Source: Desulfobacteraceae bacterium (GTDB taxonomy: Bacteria > Desulfobacterota > Desulfobacteria > Desulfobacterales > UBA2174). Taken from it: a stretch of 41,403 nucleotides of DNA. Positions 23,584 to 32,207 of this stretch are shown one piece after another; the first letter of the stretch is position 1; the number at the start of each line of letters is the position of its first letter. Location: NCBI GenBank assembly GCA_028700185.1, contig JAQVTF010000009.1:1-41403 (forward strand), in the 5' to 3' direction. The position numbers were made by a program, and so were the translations under genes. The notes under the pieces are model-generated. The model had not been told where the DNA came from. It worked only from the letters and a program-made list of their open reading frames with translations, and made no database searches.

Positions 23584-23644
23584 GCCGTCCTCCGGTTGCG
23601 GCGCCGACGGGCATCAGGCGCGCTTTGTTCTGAGGCCGTATGCC

Positions 23645-24358
23645 TCACACGCCCCCCATCGCCCCACTGATCCAATAGAGCCGATTGGTGAGCAGCAACA
23701 AGCCGATGGCAATCAGCAGAATGCCGGCGGCCATGTTGAGGTAGCGGATCGCCGGGGCGGCCTTGCGCACGAAGACGAGCAGCAGGTTGATGAACACCGA
23801 CAGGGTCAGAAAAGGGATGGCCAGTCCGGCGGCATACAGCGACAACAGCAACACTCCCTGGCCCACGGTTTCCTGGTTGCCGGCAACGATGAGAATCGAG
23901 CCCAGCAGTGGTCCGATGCACGGACTCCAGCCGGCTCCGAACGCCATGCCCACCAGAAAGGTGCCCAGCAGGTGCATCGGCTTGCGGTTCATGTGAACGC
24001 GCTTTTCAAAATCAAGCCATCCGATCCGCCAAATGCCCGTGAGATGGATGCCGAAGATCACGATCAATGCGCCGCCCAAGATCCGGATCGTGTCCCGGTA
24101 GGCAAAAGCCAGGGAGCCGAAAAGAGAAGCCGAGGCGCCCAGGAGGATGAAAACGAGGGAAAAGCCCAGCACGTAAGCCAGGGTGGCGCGTACCACCGCG
24201 CCCCGCAGGCCGGCACGTGCCTCGCCGGTGAGTTCCTCCAGGGAAAAGCCAGTGATGAAGGTAAAATAAGCCGGCACCAAGGGGAGAATGCACGGCGAGA
24301 AAAAGCTCAACAAGCCGGCCACGAGGGCGGCGCCATAGGAAATGTTGTCGATGGACAT
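23645..24358 (-). CDS. ccdA: CcdA-type thiol/disulfide transmembrane electron carrier
   Basis: This 237-residue inner-membrane protein has about six transmembrane helices. The redox-active cysteines lie in the two halves, SFFSPCILPLVPAY (helix 1) and GWSPCIGPLLGSI (helix 4). CcdA passes electrons from cytoplasmic thioredoxin to periplasmic thiol proteins, for example in cytochrome c maturation. No thioredoxin-like partner lies next to it. The start has GAGGAA seven bases upstream and follows the proC stop by 24 bases. Confidence 0.93.
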   Translation of the reverse strand: MSIDNISYGAALVAGLLSFFSPCILPLVPAYFTFITGFSLEELTGEARAGLRGAVVRATLAYVLGFSLVFILLGASASLFGSLAFAYRDTIRILGGALIVIFGIHLTGIWRIGWLDFEKRVHMNRKPMHLLGTFLVGMAFGAGWSPCIGPLLGSILIVAGNQETVGQGVLLLSLYAAGLAIPFLTLSVFINLLLVFVRKAAPAIRYLNMAAGILLIAIGLLLLTNRLYWISGAMGGV

Positions 24359-24382
24359 GGAATTCCTCTGGGGTACTGAAGG

Positions 24383-25234
24383 TCAGCGCGACCCACCGTT
24401 GGCAAAGTTCTCGATGCAGATCTCACCGAGTTCCCGGGATCGTGCCGTGGCCGCTTCCACGGCGTTGATGAGGGTGGTGCGCAACCCCCCTTTTTCCAGG
24501 GTGTGGATCCCGGCGATGGCCGTGCCGCCCGGAGAGGTGACCCGGTCCTTGAGCTGGCCGGGGTGTTCCTTGGATTCCAGGAGGAGCTTGGCGGCTCCCA
24601 GGACGGTCTGGGCGGAAAGAAACAGGGCATCCTGGCGGGCCAGGCCCATCTTGACGCCGGCGTCGGCCATGGCGTCGATGATCATGAAGATATAGGCCGG
24701 GCCACTGCCTGAAAGACCGGTAATGGCGTCCATGAGGTAGTTTTCGCCGATGAAGACCGTCTTGCCCACCGCGTCGAAAATCGCCATGGCCACCCGAATA
24801 TCCTCTCTGCTGGCGTTGTCGCCTCCCGCCACGGCGCTGGCGCTTTCGCCGACAAAGGCGCAGATATTGGGCATGACCCGAATCAGGCGCAGCTTTTTCG
24901 CCAGGCACGATTCGATGGCGGCCAGCGGCACACCGGCGGCGATGGAAATCACCAGCTTGGTCATGTCCAGGTGATCGGCGGTCTCTCTGAGCACCTTGGC
25001 CAGGATTTGGGGCTTGACGGCATAGACCACGATGTCGGCGGCGCGCACGGCAGCGACGTTGTCCGTCATGGTCTGTACACCGTACTTGGTGCCGATGGTT
25101 TCCAGCTTGACCGAGTTGGCATCGGTGCAGATGATCTGTTCAGGGCGGGCCGAACGGTTGCCGAGCAGACCGCTGACCAGCGCTTCGCCCATGTTGCCGG
25201 TGCCGATGAAGGCGATGGTTTTGTCCGAAAGCAT
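24383..25234 (-). CDS. proC: Pyrroline-5-carboxylate reductase
   Basis: ProC reduces pyrroline-5-carboxylate to proline with NAD(P)H. The 283 residues show the N-terminal Rossmann motif TIAFIGTGNMGEAL (6-19), VVYAVKPQ, VISIAAGVPLAAIE, RVMPNICAFVGESAS and the C-terminal signature GLSGSGPAYIFMIIDAMADAGVK with SPGGTAIAGIHTLE. These are the standard features at the standard length. It is the first gene of a set with ccdA and the Nudix gene. A promoter-like pair lies 80-108 bases upstream. Confidence 0.96.
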   Translation of the reverse strand: MLSDKTIAFIGTGNMGEALVSGLLGNRSARPEQIICTDANSVKLETIGTKYGVQTMTDNVAAVRAADIVVYAVKPQILAKVLRETADHLDMTKLVISIAAGVPLAAIESCLAKKLRLIRVMPNICAFVGESASAVAGGDNASREDIRVAMAIFDAVGKTVFIGENYLMDAITGLSGSGPAYIFMIIDAMADAGVKMGLARQDALFLSAQTVLGAAKLLLESKEHPGQLKDRVTSPGGTAIAGIHTLEKGGLRTTLINAVEAATARSRELGEICIENFANGGSR

Positions 25235-25313
25235 TTTGATGGTTCCCCCGCAGCATCACGCCGCCATTGTCCGAATCCAGAATCCCGGAATTGAGATCTG
25301 GCCTAAACTCTAA

Positions 25314-25342
25314 AAATTAGTTGAAGGCCTCTCTCGGGTCAA
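25314..25342 (-). promoter_or_regulatory. Putative proC promoter
   Basis: On the minus strand TTGACC (25337-25342), a 17-base spacer and TAATTT (25314-25319) lie in the gap after the CHASE2/HD-GYP gene. The predicted leader is about 75 bases. Confidence 0.5.
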
Positions 25343-25384
25343 GCGAAAAGGCGGATGTGGAAAGGCGGCCGGCGAGGCCCCGTT

Positions 25385-27388
25385 TCAGGCATATCGGGAC
25401 GCGATCTCCCTGAAACGCTCCTGGTTTTCAACAAAGACGTCCACCACATCCGGATCGAAATGGGTCCCGCGTCCTTCAACGATGATCTGGGCGGCTTTTT
25501 CGTGGGGCAGGGGCCCCTTGTAAACGCGTTTGCTGATCAACGCATCGTAGACGTCCGCCAGGGCCATCAACCGGCCGCCAAGGGGGATCTGTTCGCCCTT
25601 CAGCCCGTGGGGGTATCCGGAGCCGTCCCACTTTTCGTGGTGGGAGATGGTGATTTCCCGGGCCAGCGACAGAAAGGTTCGGTCCCCCTCTCCGAATGAC
25701 TGCTCTTCCGCCACGGCCAGGGCTTCGGCGCCAAGGAGGGTGTGGTTTTCCATCTCCTTGCGCTCCGCGTCGGTGAGGCGCCCCGCCTTCAGCAGGATAT
25801 GATCGGCGATGCCCACCTTGCCGATGTCATGCAGCGGCGCGGTTTTGTAGAGCAGCTCGATGGTTTCCGGATCCAATGTGCGACGGTACTTAGGGTTTTG
25901 GGCCAGCCCCCGGGCGAGGATTCGCACGTATTCGCGGGTCCGTCGGATATGACCGCCCGTTTCGTTGTCACGGGTTTCCGCCAGGGCCATGAGGCTTGAA
26001 ATGGTGGCATCCTGGGATTTGACCAGCTGCTGGTTGCGTACGCGTAGTTCCCGCCGCGAGAGGCCGTATTCCAGGAAGCTGACCACCGCGGAGGTTAACA
26101 CCAGGGCCATTTCCAGGGCGAGGGGGGAAAGCCAGATGCCCGGTCCATCCAGGAGTCGCCAACTGGTGCAGACGGCGGCCAGGACGGCCCCGCCGATGAC
26201 AACAATGCAAGGAATCGGACCGGCGGTGACGATCAGCCAGGTCACCAGAAGGCCGGCGGCCACCACGGCCACCGCCTCGGCACCCGAAGCCCAGGGGGGA
26301 CGCACGAGGAAGTCGTCCTGCAAGATGTTGTCCAGCGCCGTGGCGTGGACCTCGATGCCGGGGAAAACCTGTCCCAGCGGTGTCACATGGAGATCACCGA
26401 GCCCCGGCGCCGCCGTTCCCACGATGGCGATGCAACCGTTCAGGTCGGGTAGGGAGCCTTCCATGATTTCCGCCACGGAGTAGGTGGGAAAGGTCTTTCG
26501 GGGGCCCCGGTATCGCAAGAGCAGACGCCCCTGAGGGTCGAGATGGATCCGCTGCCGATCCAGTTGAACAAATCCGCCGTCCCCGCTGCACCCCACACCG
26601 ATGGCCGGTGACGAGCGGTGGGCCATGGCGGTGGCCAGCATCAAGCTCGGATAAACGGACTGGTCGTAGATGGCCAGCAGCGGTACGCGCCGCAGGACGC
26701 CGTCGCCATCGGACAACGCGTTGATGAATCCGGATCCCCTGGCGGCCGCGGTCAGTGGTGACAAGCTGCAAGTCACCGCGCTGGCGTGATAGAGGGAGAA
26801 TTCAGGAAGGGGCGACACGGCGGAAGCGGAAAAAACGGGTTGAATGCGACACGTTTCGGCGGTTTCGGAGGAAGAAGAACCGTTGAAGAGAAACTTGTAT
26901 CCGAGGACTGTATGCTGGTGGGCCATGGCCTTGGCCAGCATCCGGTCATAGTCGCGTTTGTCCGGCGGAAGCGTGTCCAGCGGCAGGTGAAGATGGAAAT
27001 CGGTTTGCAGATTTTTTTGAACCGACAGGGGGGAGGAACGGTCCTGGCCGACCAAAACGAGGTCCAGGGCGACAATGGCGACTCCCGCTTCCGAGAGACG
27101 CGAGATCAGTCGGGCCAGGTGGTGCCGGGGCCAAGGCCACTGCCCGTAGCGATCCAGGGCCCGATCGTCAGCGGCAATGAGCACCGGAATCGGAGAGGGG
27201 GGGCGTAGCCGCGTTTGCGCCAGCAGGACATCGAAGGTCTTGTGTTCAATATGGGAAAACAGCGCCGGGCGAAAGATATGAATCGCCAGCACCAGAAGGG
27301 TCACCGTCAATCCGGTGCAGATGAGATAAGGGGCTGCCCGGCGCTGAAGGTGGGGCGATCTCCGGGGAGACCTCCTCTTGGGAGCCAT
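25385..27388 (-). CDS. CHASE2-sensor HD-GYP phosphodiesterase
   Basis: This 667-residue membrane protein has one transmembrane helix at about 20-43. A CHASE2 extracytoplasmic sensor domain follows at about 45-350, including VLIAADDRALDRYGQWPWPR, DGVLRRVPLL and GRLLLRYRGP. Three closely spaced helices lie at about 368-445, then an HD-GYP domain at about 465-660. The HD-GYP domain holds LAETRDNETGGHIRRTREYV, the catalytic APLHDIGKVGI, HTLLGAEAL and HHEKWDGSGYPHGLKG. HD-GYP enzymes degrade cyclic di-GMP, and both the HD and GYP motifs are intact here. Its start overlaps the stop of the OmpA-like gene by one base (TGATG). It is the output end of a FecR-OmpA-CHASE2 set, so it probably reads an envelope signal. 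Confidence 0.92.
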   Translation of the reverse strand: MAPKRRSPRRSPHLQRRAAPYLICTGLTVTLLVLAIHIFRPALFSHIEHKTFDVLLAQTRLRPPSPIPVLIAADDRALDRYGQWPWPRHHLARLISRLSEAGVAIVALDLVLVGQDRSSPLSVQKNLQTDFHLHLPLDTLPPDKRDYDRMLAKAMAHQHTVLGYKFLFNGSSSSETAETCRIQPVFSASAVSPLPEFSLYHASAVTCSLSPLTAAARGSGFINALSDGDGVLRRVPLLAIYDQSVYPSLMLATAMAHRSSPAIGVGCSGDGGFVQLDRQRIHLDPQGRLLLRYRGPRKTFPTYSVAEIMEGSLPDLNGCIAIVGTAAPGLGDLHVTPLGQVFPGIEVHATALDNILQDDFLVRPPWASGAEAVAVVAAGLLVTWLIVTAGPIPCIVVIGGAVLAAVCTSWRLLDGPGIWLSPLALEMALVLTSAVVSFLEYGLSRRELRVRNQQLVKSQDATISSLMALAETRDNETGGHIRRTREYVRILARGLAQNPKYRRTLDPETIELLYKTAPLHDIGKVGIADHILLKAGRLTDAERKEMENHTLLGAEALAVAEEQSFGEGDRTFLSLAREITISHHEKWDGSGYPHGLKGEQIPLGGRLMALADVYDALISKRVYKGPLPHEKAAQIIVEGRGTHFDPDVVDVFVENQERFREIASRYA

Positions 27389-27987
27389 CAGCGAACGATG
27401 ACCTCCACCCGCCGGTTGCGCGGTTCCGGGACTTGGTCGGCGGTGGGGACCAGTGGCAGGCTGAATCCATGTGAATATAACCGAATCGTGGCAGGATCCA
27501 CGCCGGCTTCGACCAGATGGTCCCGGATCGCCTCGGCCCGTTCGAGAGATAGGCGCAGGTTGTAGGCTTCGCTTCCCACCCGGTCGGTGTGGCCACTGAT
27601 GCGCACATCGACCGATTTTCGGCGCTGGATGGCCGACAGGATGGATTGGAGGTCCGCCGTCGATTTGGTCGTGAGGACGGTGGTATCCGCTTCAAAATAG
27701 AGCCGGAAGGTTTCCGGCGGCTGGGGAAGGGCGGCCAGGGCCTCACCGTATTGGCGGGTGATTTCTTCCGGCGCCAGCGTCCGAGGGGGGGTGGGGCTGG
27801 CCTCGGGGTCTTTTACCTGTGTCTCCTGGCGAGCGGTTTGCAAGGATTGCGATCCGGCCGCGGATTTCACTTCGATGCGACCCACGCTGCCATCGGCGTC
27901 TTCCAGCAAAACGACGCGGGTTCCCTGGGCGGCGCAGCCCGAAAGGGCCATCAACCCAAGGGCCAGAAAGATATGCCACACTCTCAT
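27388..27987 (-). CDS. OmpA-family peptidoglycan-binding lipoprotein
   Basis: This 199-residue protein starts with a lipoprotein signal (MRVWHIFLALGLMALSGC, lipobox LSGC with Cys18). A flexible Thr/Pro-rich stretch (residues 40-75) follows. The C-terminal OmpA domain (about 95-199) has FEADTTVLTTKS, VRISGHTDRVGSEAYNLRLS and PEPRNRRVEVIVR, which includes the NRRVE peptidoglycan-binding signature. It is probably anchored in the outer membrane with the OmpA domain on the cell wall. It is joined to FecR by an ATGA overlap and to the CHASE2 gene by a one-base overlap. Confidence 0.9.
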   Translation of the reverse strand: MRVWHIFLALGLMALSGCAAQGTRVVLLEDADGSVGRIEVKSAAGSQSLQTARQETQVKDPEASPTPPRTLAPEEITRQYGEALAALPQPPETFRLYFEADTTVLTTKSTADLQSILSAIQRRKSVDVRISGHTDRVGSEAYNLRLSLERAEAIRDHLVEAGVDPATIRLYSHGFSLPLVPTADQVPEPRNRRVEVIVR

Positions 27988-28430
27988 CGGTTTCCTTCCA
28001 CTTTGACGAGGAAACGGGTCCCATAGCTGGAGATGACCGCGTCAGGAGTTGCCACCCGGACCTTGTCCGGCGCCAGCCGCCCGATGGCACCGGAAACGTA
28101 GGCCAGAGATCCCTTGATCAGTCTGGCGGCGATGGAAAGCAGCCCTTCCCGGGGGTTGAAAGCATAGTCCTCAAGGTTCAGATGGCTGTTGGGCCCCAGC
28201 GACAGCAGGGTGTCATCTTCCAGAAGGATGCCGACGCTGCCGTTTTCGTCGGTGCGCACCGCATCGCCGGGATAGAGAAGCTGGCCGATTTCGGCTGGCA
28301 GAACGTTTTCGCCACGGATCACCCGGGCCTGGCCGCTGAGGGTTTTGATATAGCCGGCGCTATCCGGTTGGGCCCAAGCGCTGCCGGCGGAAAAAAACAG
28401 TGCAATACCCGCGAGCAGAAGATGTTTCAT
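27984..28430 (-). CDS. Secreted FecR-domain protein
   Basis: This 148-residue protein has a signal peptide (MKHLLLAGIALFFSAGSAWA, cleavage after residue 20). It consists of one FecR domain: GYIKTLSGQARVIRGEN, LYPGDAVRTDENGSVGILLEDDTLLSLGPNSHL and VRVATPDAVISSYGTRFLV. Unlike classic FecR it has no transmembrane anchor and no sigma-factor neighbour. With the OmpA lipoprotein and CHASE2 protein it forms a tightly overlapping unit, which suggests a periplasmic ligand or structural partner for the CHASE2 sensor. Confidence 0.87.
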   Translation of the reverse strand: MKHLLLAGIALFFSAGSAWAQPDSAGYIKTLSGQARVIRGENVLPAEIGQLLYPGDAVRTDENGSVGILLEDDTLLSLGPNSHLNLEDYAFNPREGLLSIAARLIKGSLAYVSGAIGRLAPDKVRVATPDAVISSYGTRFLVKVEGNR

Positions 28431-28554
28431 CGGCAGGAAGTCTCCCTTGGGGAAAGAGGGGTTGGCGTGGATGTTCCGATCTCATCTGGAGAGAAAGGTT
28501 CTTATTCCCGTCAAGCTCTAAACCAAAAAGGAGCTTATTGCAACCGGAAGGAGA

Positions 28555-28614
28555 TTTTCCGGCCGAGGCGTCCGCCGTGGCCTGGGTTGCCACGGCGGCG
28601 CTAGCGGCCGGGAA
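28555..28614 (-). terminator. Nested stem-loop after the DAO-type flavoprotein gene
   Basis: The inner arms CCGCCGTGGC (28572-28581) and GCCACGGCGG (28589-28598) pair perfectly, and the outer GGCCG/CGGCC arms extend the structure to about 60 bases. It begins six bases after the flavoprotein stop on the minus strand. There is no U-run directly after it, though a second small inverted repeat (AAGCTC..GAGCTT, 28513-28536) follows. Confidence 0.55.
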
Positions 28615-28619
28615 TTCGG

Positions 28620-29774
28620 CTACTTGAGGGCTTCCACCTGACAGGTGAGGTCGCGGTAGGGAGAAAAGGCGGCCAGAATCATCTGGTCGTCGTCGGTGAG
28701 GCGCTCGGTCACCAGGCGGGCCACCACCTCGCCGATGCCCGGGCCGAGCATGAAGCCTTGGCCGCACATGCCGGTGACATGAACCAGCCCCTGGATGTCC
28801 CGGTTGGCGCCCACCAGCGGCGACCCGTCGCTGGTCATCGGGTAGATGCCGCGCCACACCCGGCGCACCCGGATGTTTTTGAGCCGTGGCATCAGATCGA
28901 TCATCCGGCCGCAACACTGGGGCAGGAAGACCGATGTCGAACGGGTGTCCGTGCCGGAGATGGGTGGATCGGGGGTGATGCAAAAGACGAGCTGGCCGTG
29001 GGGGTTCTGGTAAAAGTAGTAGTTGTTGGAGCCCGGGGCCGGCCTGAGGTCGACGATCATGGCAGGGCAGAACATCGCCACCGGCTCGGTGATCCCGGCC
29101 TCGTGGGATTCGGGCAGTACCGGGATCTGGCACCCCGTGGCGCGGGCCAACTCGCCGGAGAAGGCGCCGGCGGCATCGATGACCATCGGGGCCCGGTATT
29201 CCCCCCGATCGGTGGCGGCCCCCGCGACCCGATCCCCTTGCACCATGAGGTGGGACACCTTTTCCTTGAAGCGGAATGTCACCCCCAGGGCGCAGGCCCG
29301 GCGGTAGAAGGCGTTGACCGCCAAAAGCGGCGAGGCGGAACCGTCGTCCGGTGCGATGGTGCCGCCGCGCAGACCGTCACGGTTGATTCCCGGCACCGCG
29401 TCGGCCATTTGCGCAGGGCCCACCCAGGCGATGTTGAGCCCGTACTGCTGTTGGACGGGCAGATACCCCTTGAGGACCGTCTCCTCGGTTTCGCGGTAGA
29501 CGGGAAAGATGTAGCCGCCCTTTTGCCACTCGATATCGTCCCCGTAATTTTCCCGCCAGGTGGAGAAAATTTGCAGGCTTCGCTCGCAGGTGACGATTTT
29601 GGCCGGGGCGGAGTGGGTGGCCCGGATCCCGCCGATGGCGTGCTTGTTGTCCCCCTGACCGGGGCTGGGACGCATATCCAGGACCAGGGTCCGCAAGCCG
29701 GCCGCGCCCAGGGCCATGGCGGTGGGAACGCCGATACTGCCGGCGCCGACAACGATCACATCGTATGGGTTCAT
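28620..29774 (-). CDS. DAO-family FAD-dependent amine/amino-acid dehydrogenase subunit
   Basis: This 384-residue protein has the N-terminal FAD-binding motif YDVIVVGAGSIGVPTAMAL (GXGXXG). Typical DAO (sarcosine oxidase beta/HcnC-like) blocks follow: HAIGGIRATHS, GGTIAPDDGSASPLLAVNAFYRRA, VIDAAGAFSGELA, WRGIYPMTSDGSPLVG and the final VTGMCGQGFMLGPGIGEVVA. Such subunits oxidise secondary or primary amines or amino acids, and the substrate cannot be told from sequence. The start at 29774 was chosen because it makes an ATGA overlap with the upstream gene and is nine bases from GGAGG; an ATG two codons earlier is possible. The partner Fe-S fusion gene directly upstream probably provides the electron route. 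Confidence 0.87.
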   Translation of the reverse strand: MNPYDVIVVGAGSIGVPTAMALGAAGLRTLVLDMRPSPGQGDNKHAIGGIRATHSAPAKIVTCERSLQIFSTWRENYGDDIEWQKGGYIFPVYRETEETVLKGYLPVQQQYGLNIAWVGPAQMADAVPGINRDGLRGGTIAPDDGSASPLLAVNAFYRRACALGVTFRFKEKVSHLMVQGDRVAGAATDRGEYRAPMVIDAAGAFSGELARATGCQIPVLPESHEAGITEPVAMFCPAMIVDLRPAPGSNNYYFYQNPHGQLVFCITPDPPISGTDTRSTSVFLPQCCGRMIDLMPRLKNIRVRRVWRGIYPMTSDGSPLVGANRDIQGLVHVTGMCGQGFMLGPGIGEVVARLVTERLTDDDQMILAAFSPYRDLTCQVEALK

Positions 29775-31855
29775 TGGCATTCACCTCCCTCGACCCCGGC
29801 CAGGGTCCCCATGGGGACCTCGACGAACAGGGGGCGATCCACGCGATCCGTCACTTCCCCCAGGTCGATCCCCTCCTCCTGGAAGATGCGCCAGATCATG
29901 GGACGACAGGTCTTGGCACCGCAGGCGCCCATTCCGGCGCGGGTCATCGCCTTGAGTTGATTGATATCGCGAACCCCGGCGCGGATGGCGGCACGGATCT
30001 CGCCGGCGGTCACCCGCTCACAGCGGCAGACCATCGCCTCATCGGGCAGCGGAGCGTTTTCATACAGAAAGGATGGTTCAATGGCCGGTTCCTGGAGGCG
30101 AATTCCCGCCGCCCGCTTGGCGATGGCCTTGTCCAACTGGACCTGGACGAGAAGCGTTCCGGGGTAATCCTTTTTGCTGCGGACGCGCACCACGGGAAAA
30201 TTCCCCAGAACCTGACCCTCGCGATCGGTGACCGTCACCAGCTTGCCCGTCTCCACCCGCTCCCGCCACACCTCGTAGGGGAGGCTCACCAGGGGGTGGT
30301 CGGCATCCTTGCGGTAGTCGACGATGGTGATGGCCAGCCCCGGGCACACCGCGGCGCAGGCGAGACAACCGGTGCACGTTTTGGCGTCATCGCGGTAAGG
30401 CAGGCCGGTGAGAAGGTCGCCCTCGGTGTGGATGGCCTCGACGGGACAAACCGAAGTGCAGGGGTTGCAAGGGACTTCCTGGGTGCAGTGAAAGACCGGA
30501 AAGACGCCCGTTTCCGCCTCGGGGGGACACTCGGACACCGTCTTGCCCGGTTTCGACTTGAGGATGGCCGCCTTGGCTTCCCAGTCGGCGGGCATCTCCC
30601 CCAAATCCACCCCCAGGGCGCGGGCGATCTTGAAACCCTCGATGCGGCCGGCGAACATGGCCGCCGAGGCCTCGGCGATTTCCCGGGCGTCGCCGGCGGT
30701 GAAGACCTCCATGCCGAACTGACGGGCCTTGATGGCGAATTCGTTCACCTCGGAGAGCCCCACCGCCACCAGCACCGTATCCACCGCATAGTTGCGATGG
30801 GTGCCGGGTACCACCTGCCAGTGTTCGTCCAGCCGGGCGATGGTGGCCGATTCCACCCGCTGGTCGCCCTGGGCGGCCACGATGGTGTGACGGGTGAAGA
30901 TCGGTACCCCCAGGCGGTGCAGCTTGTCGGCATGCACTCTGTATCCGCCCACTTCCGGTAGGGCTTCGATGAGAGCCGCCACCTCGATACCGGCCTGAAT
31001 GGCGTGATAGCCGGCGATGAGGCCCACGTTGCCGCCGCCCACGATCAGCACACGGTTGCTGGAGCGCACCAGATCCCGGTTCACCAGGGTCTGGAACGCC
31101 CCGGCGCCGTAGACCCCCGGGAGGGTGTTGCCGGGGAAGGAGAGCATTTTTTCCCGGGCGCCGGTGGCGATCATCAGCTTCCTGGGACGGATGAGGCGGT
31201 AGCGGTTGCCGGTGACCACGCCGACGACCTGGTCTGCAAAGACGCCCACCGCCGTGGTGTTGAGCCAGATCTGCACCGACGGCAGGGCCCCCACTTCCTC
31301 GGCCAGCAGCTCGCCGATGCGGTAGCCACGGGTGCCGGCATGGGAATCGGCCACCGATCCGAAGAATTTGTGGGTCTGAAGCACCAGCTTGCCGCCGAGG
31401 CGGTCCTTGTCGTCGATGAGAAGGGTGGGCACGTGGCACTTGCCCAGCTCGATGGCGGCGGAAAGACCGGCCGGGCCGGCGCCGATGATCAGCACCTCGA
31501 TGTCGACGGTGTCGATGGGCTGGCGGGAGGCCGGGGCATCGTCGGCGGGCAGGCGGGGCAGCCCCTCGACGCTTTCGACTTGCATCCCGGCGCAAAGGGG
31601 GGTCATGCAAGCCTTTACCGGCCGGCCGTCAGCCATCACCAGGCATTGGCTGCACTGGCCGTTGGCGCAGAAAATTCCCTGGGGGCTGCCGTCCTTGGGA
31701 TGGTGGCCGAAGATCTGGACGCCGTTGGCCACGAGGGCCGAGGCGATGGGTTCGCCGGCGTAGCCTTGCAGCGGCTCTCCGTTCCAGGTGAAAGGCACCA
31801 TCTGCCGGTCTGGCACGGTGAGGACCGGGTGGTGGTGAATCCGGTGTTCGTTCAT
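29771..31855 (-). CDS. 2Fe-2S / FAD-NAD oxidoreductase / 4Fe-4S / BFD fusion protein (HcnAB-like dehydrogenase subunit)
   Basis: This 694-residue protein contains several redox modules. Residues 15-95 are a 2Fe-2S domain with Cys63, 68, 71 and 83 (FCANGQCSQCLV). Residues 115-430 are a pyridine-nucleotide-type flavin domain (VLIIGAGPAGLSAAIELG, VLIVGGGNVGLIAGYHA, FTAGDAREI). About 465-525 is a two-cluster ferredoxin (CNPCTSVCPVEAI and CTGCLACAAVCPGLAI). The last 100 residues are a BFD-like 2Fe-2S domain (MVCRCERVTAGEI, ACGAKTCRP). In hydrogen cyanide synthase and related amino-acid dehydrogenases these parts are usually separate small subunits; here they are fused and a ferredoxin has been inserted. 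It would relay electrons from the DAO-type subunit to a low-potential carrier. It is the first gene of the minus-strand unit, behind an operator-bearing promoter. Confidence 0.9.
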   Translation of the reverse strand: MNEHRIHHHPVLTVPDRQMVPFTWNGEPLQGYAGEPIASALVANGVQIFGHHPKDGSPQGIFCANGQCSQCLVMADGRPVKACMTPLCAGMQVESVEGLPRLPADDAPASRQPIDTVDIEVLIIGAGPAGLSAAIELGKCHVPTLLIDDKDRLGGKLVLQTHKFFGSVADSHAGTRGYRIGELLAEEVGALPSVQIWLNTTAVGVFADQVVGVVTGNRYRLIRPRKLMIATGAREKMLSFPGNTLPGVYGAGAFQTLVNRDLVRSSNRVLIVGGGNVGLIAGYHAIQAGIEVAALIEALPEVGGYRVHADKLHRLGVPIFTRHTIVAAQGDQRVESATIARLDEHWQVVPGTHRNYAVDTVLVAVGLSEVNEFAIKARQFGMEVFTAGDAREIAEASAAMFAGRIEGFKIARALGVDLGEMPADWEAKAAILKSKPGKTVSECPPEAETGVFPVFHCTQEVPCNPCTSVCPVEAIHTEGDLLTGLPYRDDAKTCTGCLACAAVCPGLAITIVDYRKDADHPLVSLPYEVWRERVETGKLVTVTDREGQVLGNFPVVRVRSKKDYPGTLLVQVQLDKAIAKRAAGIRLQEPAIEPSFLYENAPLPDEAMVCRCERVTAGEIRAAIRAGVRDINQLKAMTRAGMGACGAKTCRPMIWRIFQEEGIDLGEVTDRVDRPLFVEVPMGTLAGVEGGECQ

Positions 31856-31968
31856 TACAGCCTCCTGATGATGCAGGCCTGAAGCGGAAGGCCGCGCCGG
31901 CCGAAAGGGGCGTTTTGTTCAGACCCGCCGCCGGTTTCCGTTTGGAGGAAAGCGAGGCGGTCCAAAAG

Positions 31969-31977
31969 GGTTAAACC
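31969..31977. promoter_or_regulatory. Operator 1 for the GntR/FCD regulator (flavoprotein side)
   Basis: GGTTAAACC is a dyad within GGGTTAAACCA, close to the FadR-subfamily consensus TNGTNNNACNA. It directly abuts the -10 of the minus-strand promoter, on the transcript side. The 17-base string GGTTAAACCATTTRCCC recurs at 32199. Confidence 0.7.
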
Positions 31978-32006
31978 ATTTACCCCTTACAAGCGCGACT
32001 TGTCAA
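31978..32006 (-). promoter_or_regulatory. Putative promoter of the Fe-S/flavoprotein unit
   Basis: On the minus strand TTGACA (32001-32006), 17 bases, then GTAAAT (31978-31983). The -35 is perfect and the -10 is weak, which suits a regulated promoter. The leader is about 115 bases. Confidence 0.55.
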
Positions 32007-32168
32007 AATATTTTTTGAGTCCGGCAGGCACCTGAGATCGGCCTATATGAATATTAACCAACTGGTTTTATTTTATAAAAGTGCTTTTTCGGCGCATGGG
32101 AGCGGTTGCGACGGGATTGTCTGAATGGTCATTTGTCATCGTTATTGGTTAGAATTTTTCTGTATCCC

Positions 32169-32197
32169 TTGACTTGTTTGGGGTGTTTGGATAGAAA
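32169..32197 (+). promoter_or_regulatory. Putative promoter of the GntR-AOR-MoaD unit
   Basis: TTGACT (32169-32174), 17 bases, then TAGAAA (32192-32197). The layout mirrors the divergent promoter, with the operator dyad starting one base after the -10. The predicted leader is about 30 bases. Confidence 0.6.
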
Positions 32198-32198
32198 A

Positions 32199-32207
32199 GG
32201 TTAAACC
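32199..32207. promoter_or_regulatory. Operator 2 for the GntR/FCD regulator (autoregulatory side)
   Basis: GGTTAAACC lies within AGGTTAAACCA, in the same orientation and with the same right flank (ATTTGCCC) as the copy at 31969. It covers the expected transcription start of the regulator gene, consistent with autorepression. Confidence 0.7.

Noticed and set aside
28360-29133. A minus-strand frame spanning the fecR/flavoprotein gap.
   Set aside because: It overlaps the DAO flavoprotein in another frame and is Arg/Pro/Gly-rich with no domain; it is a shadow frame.
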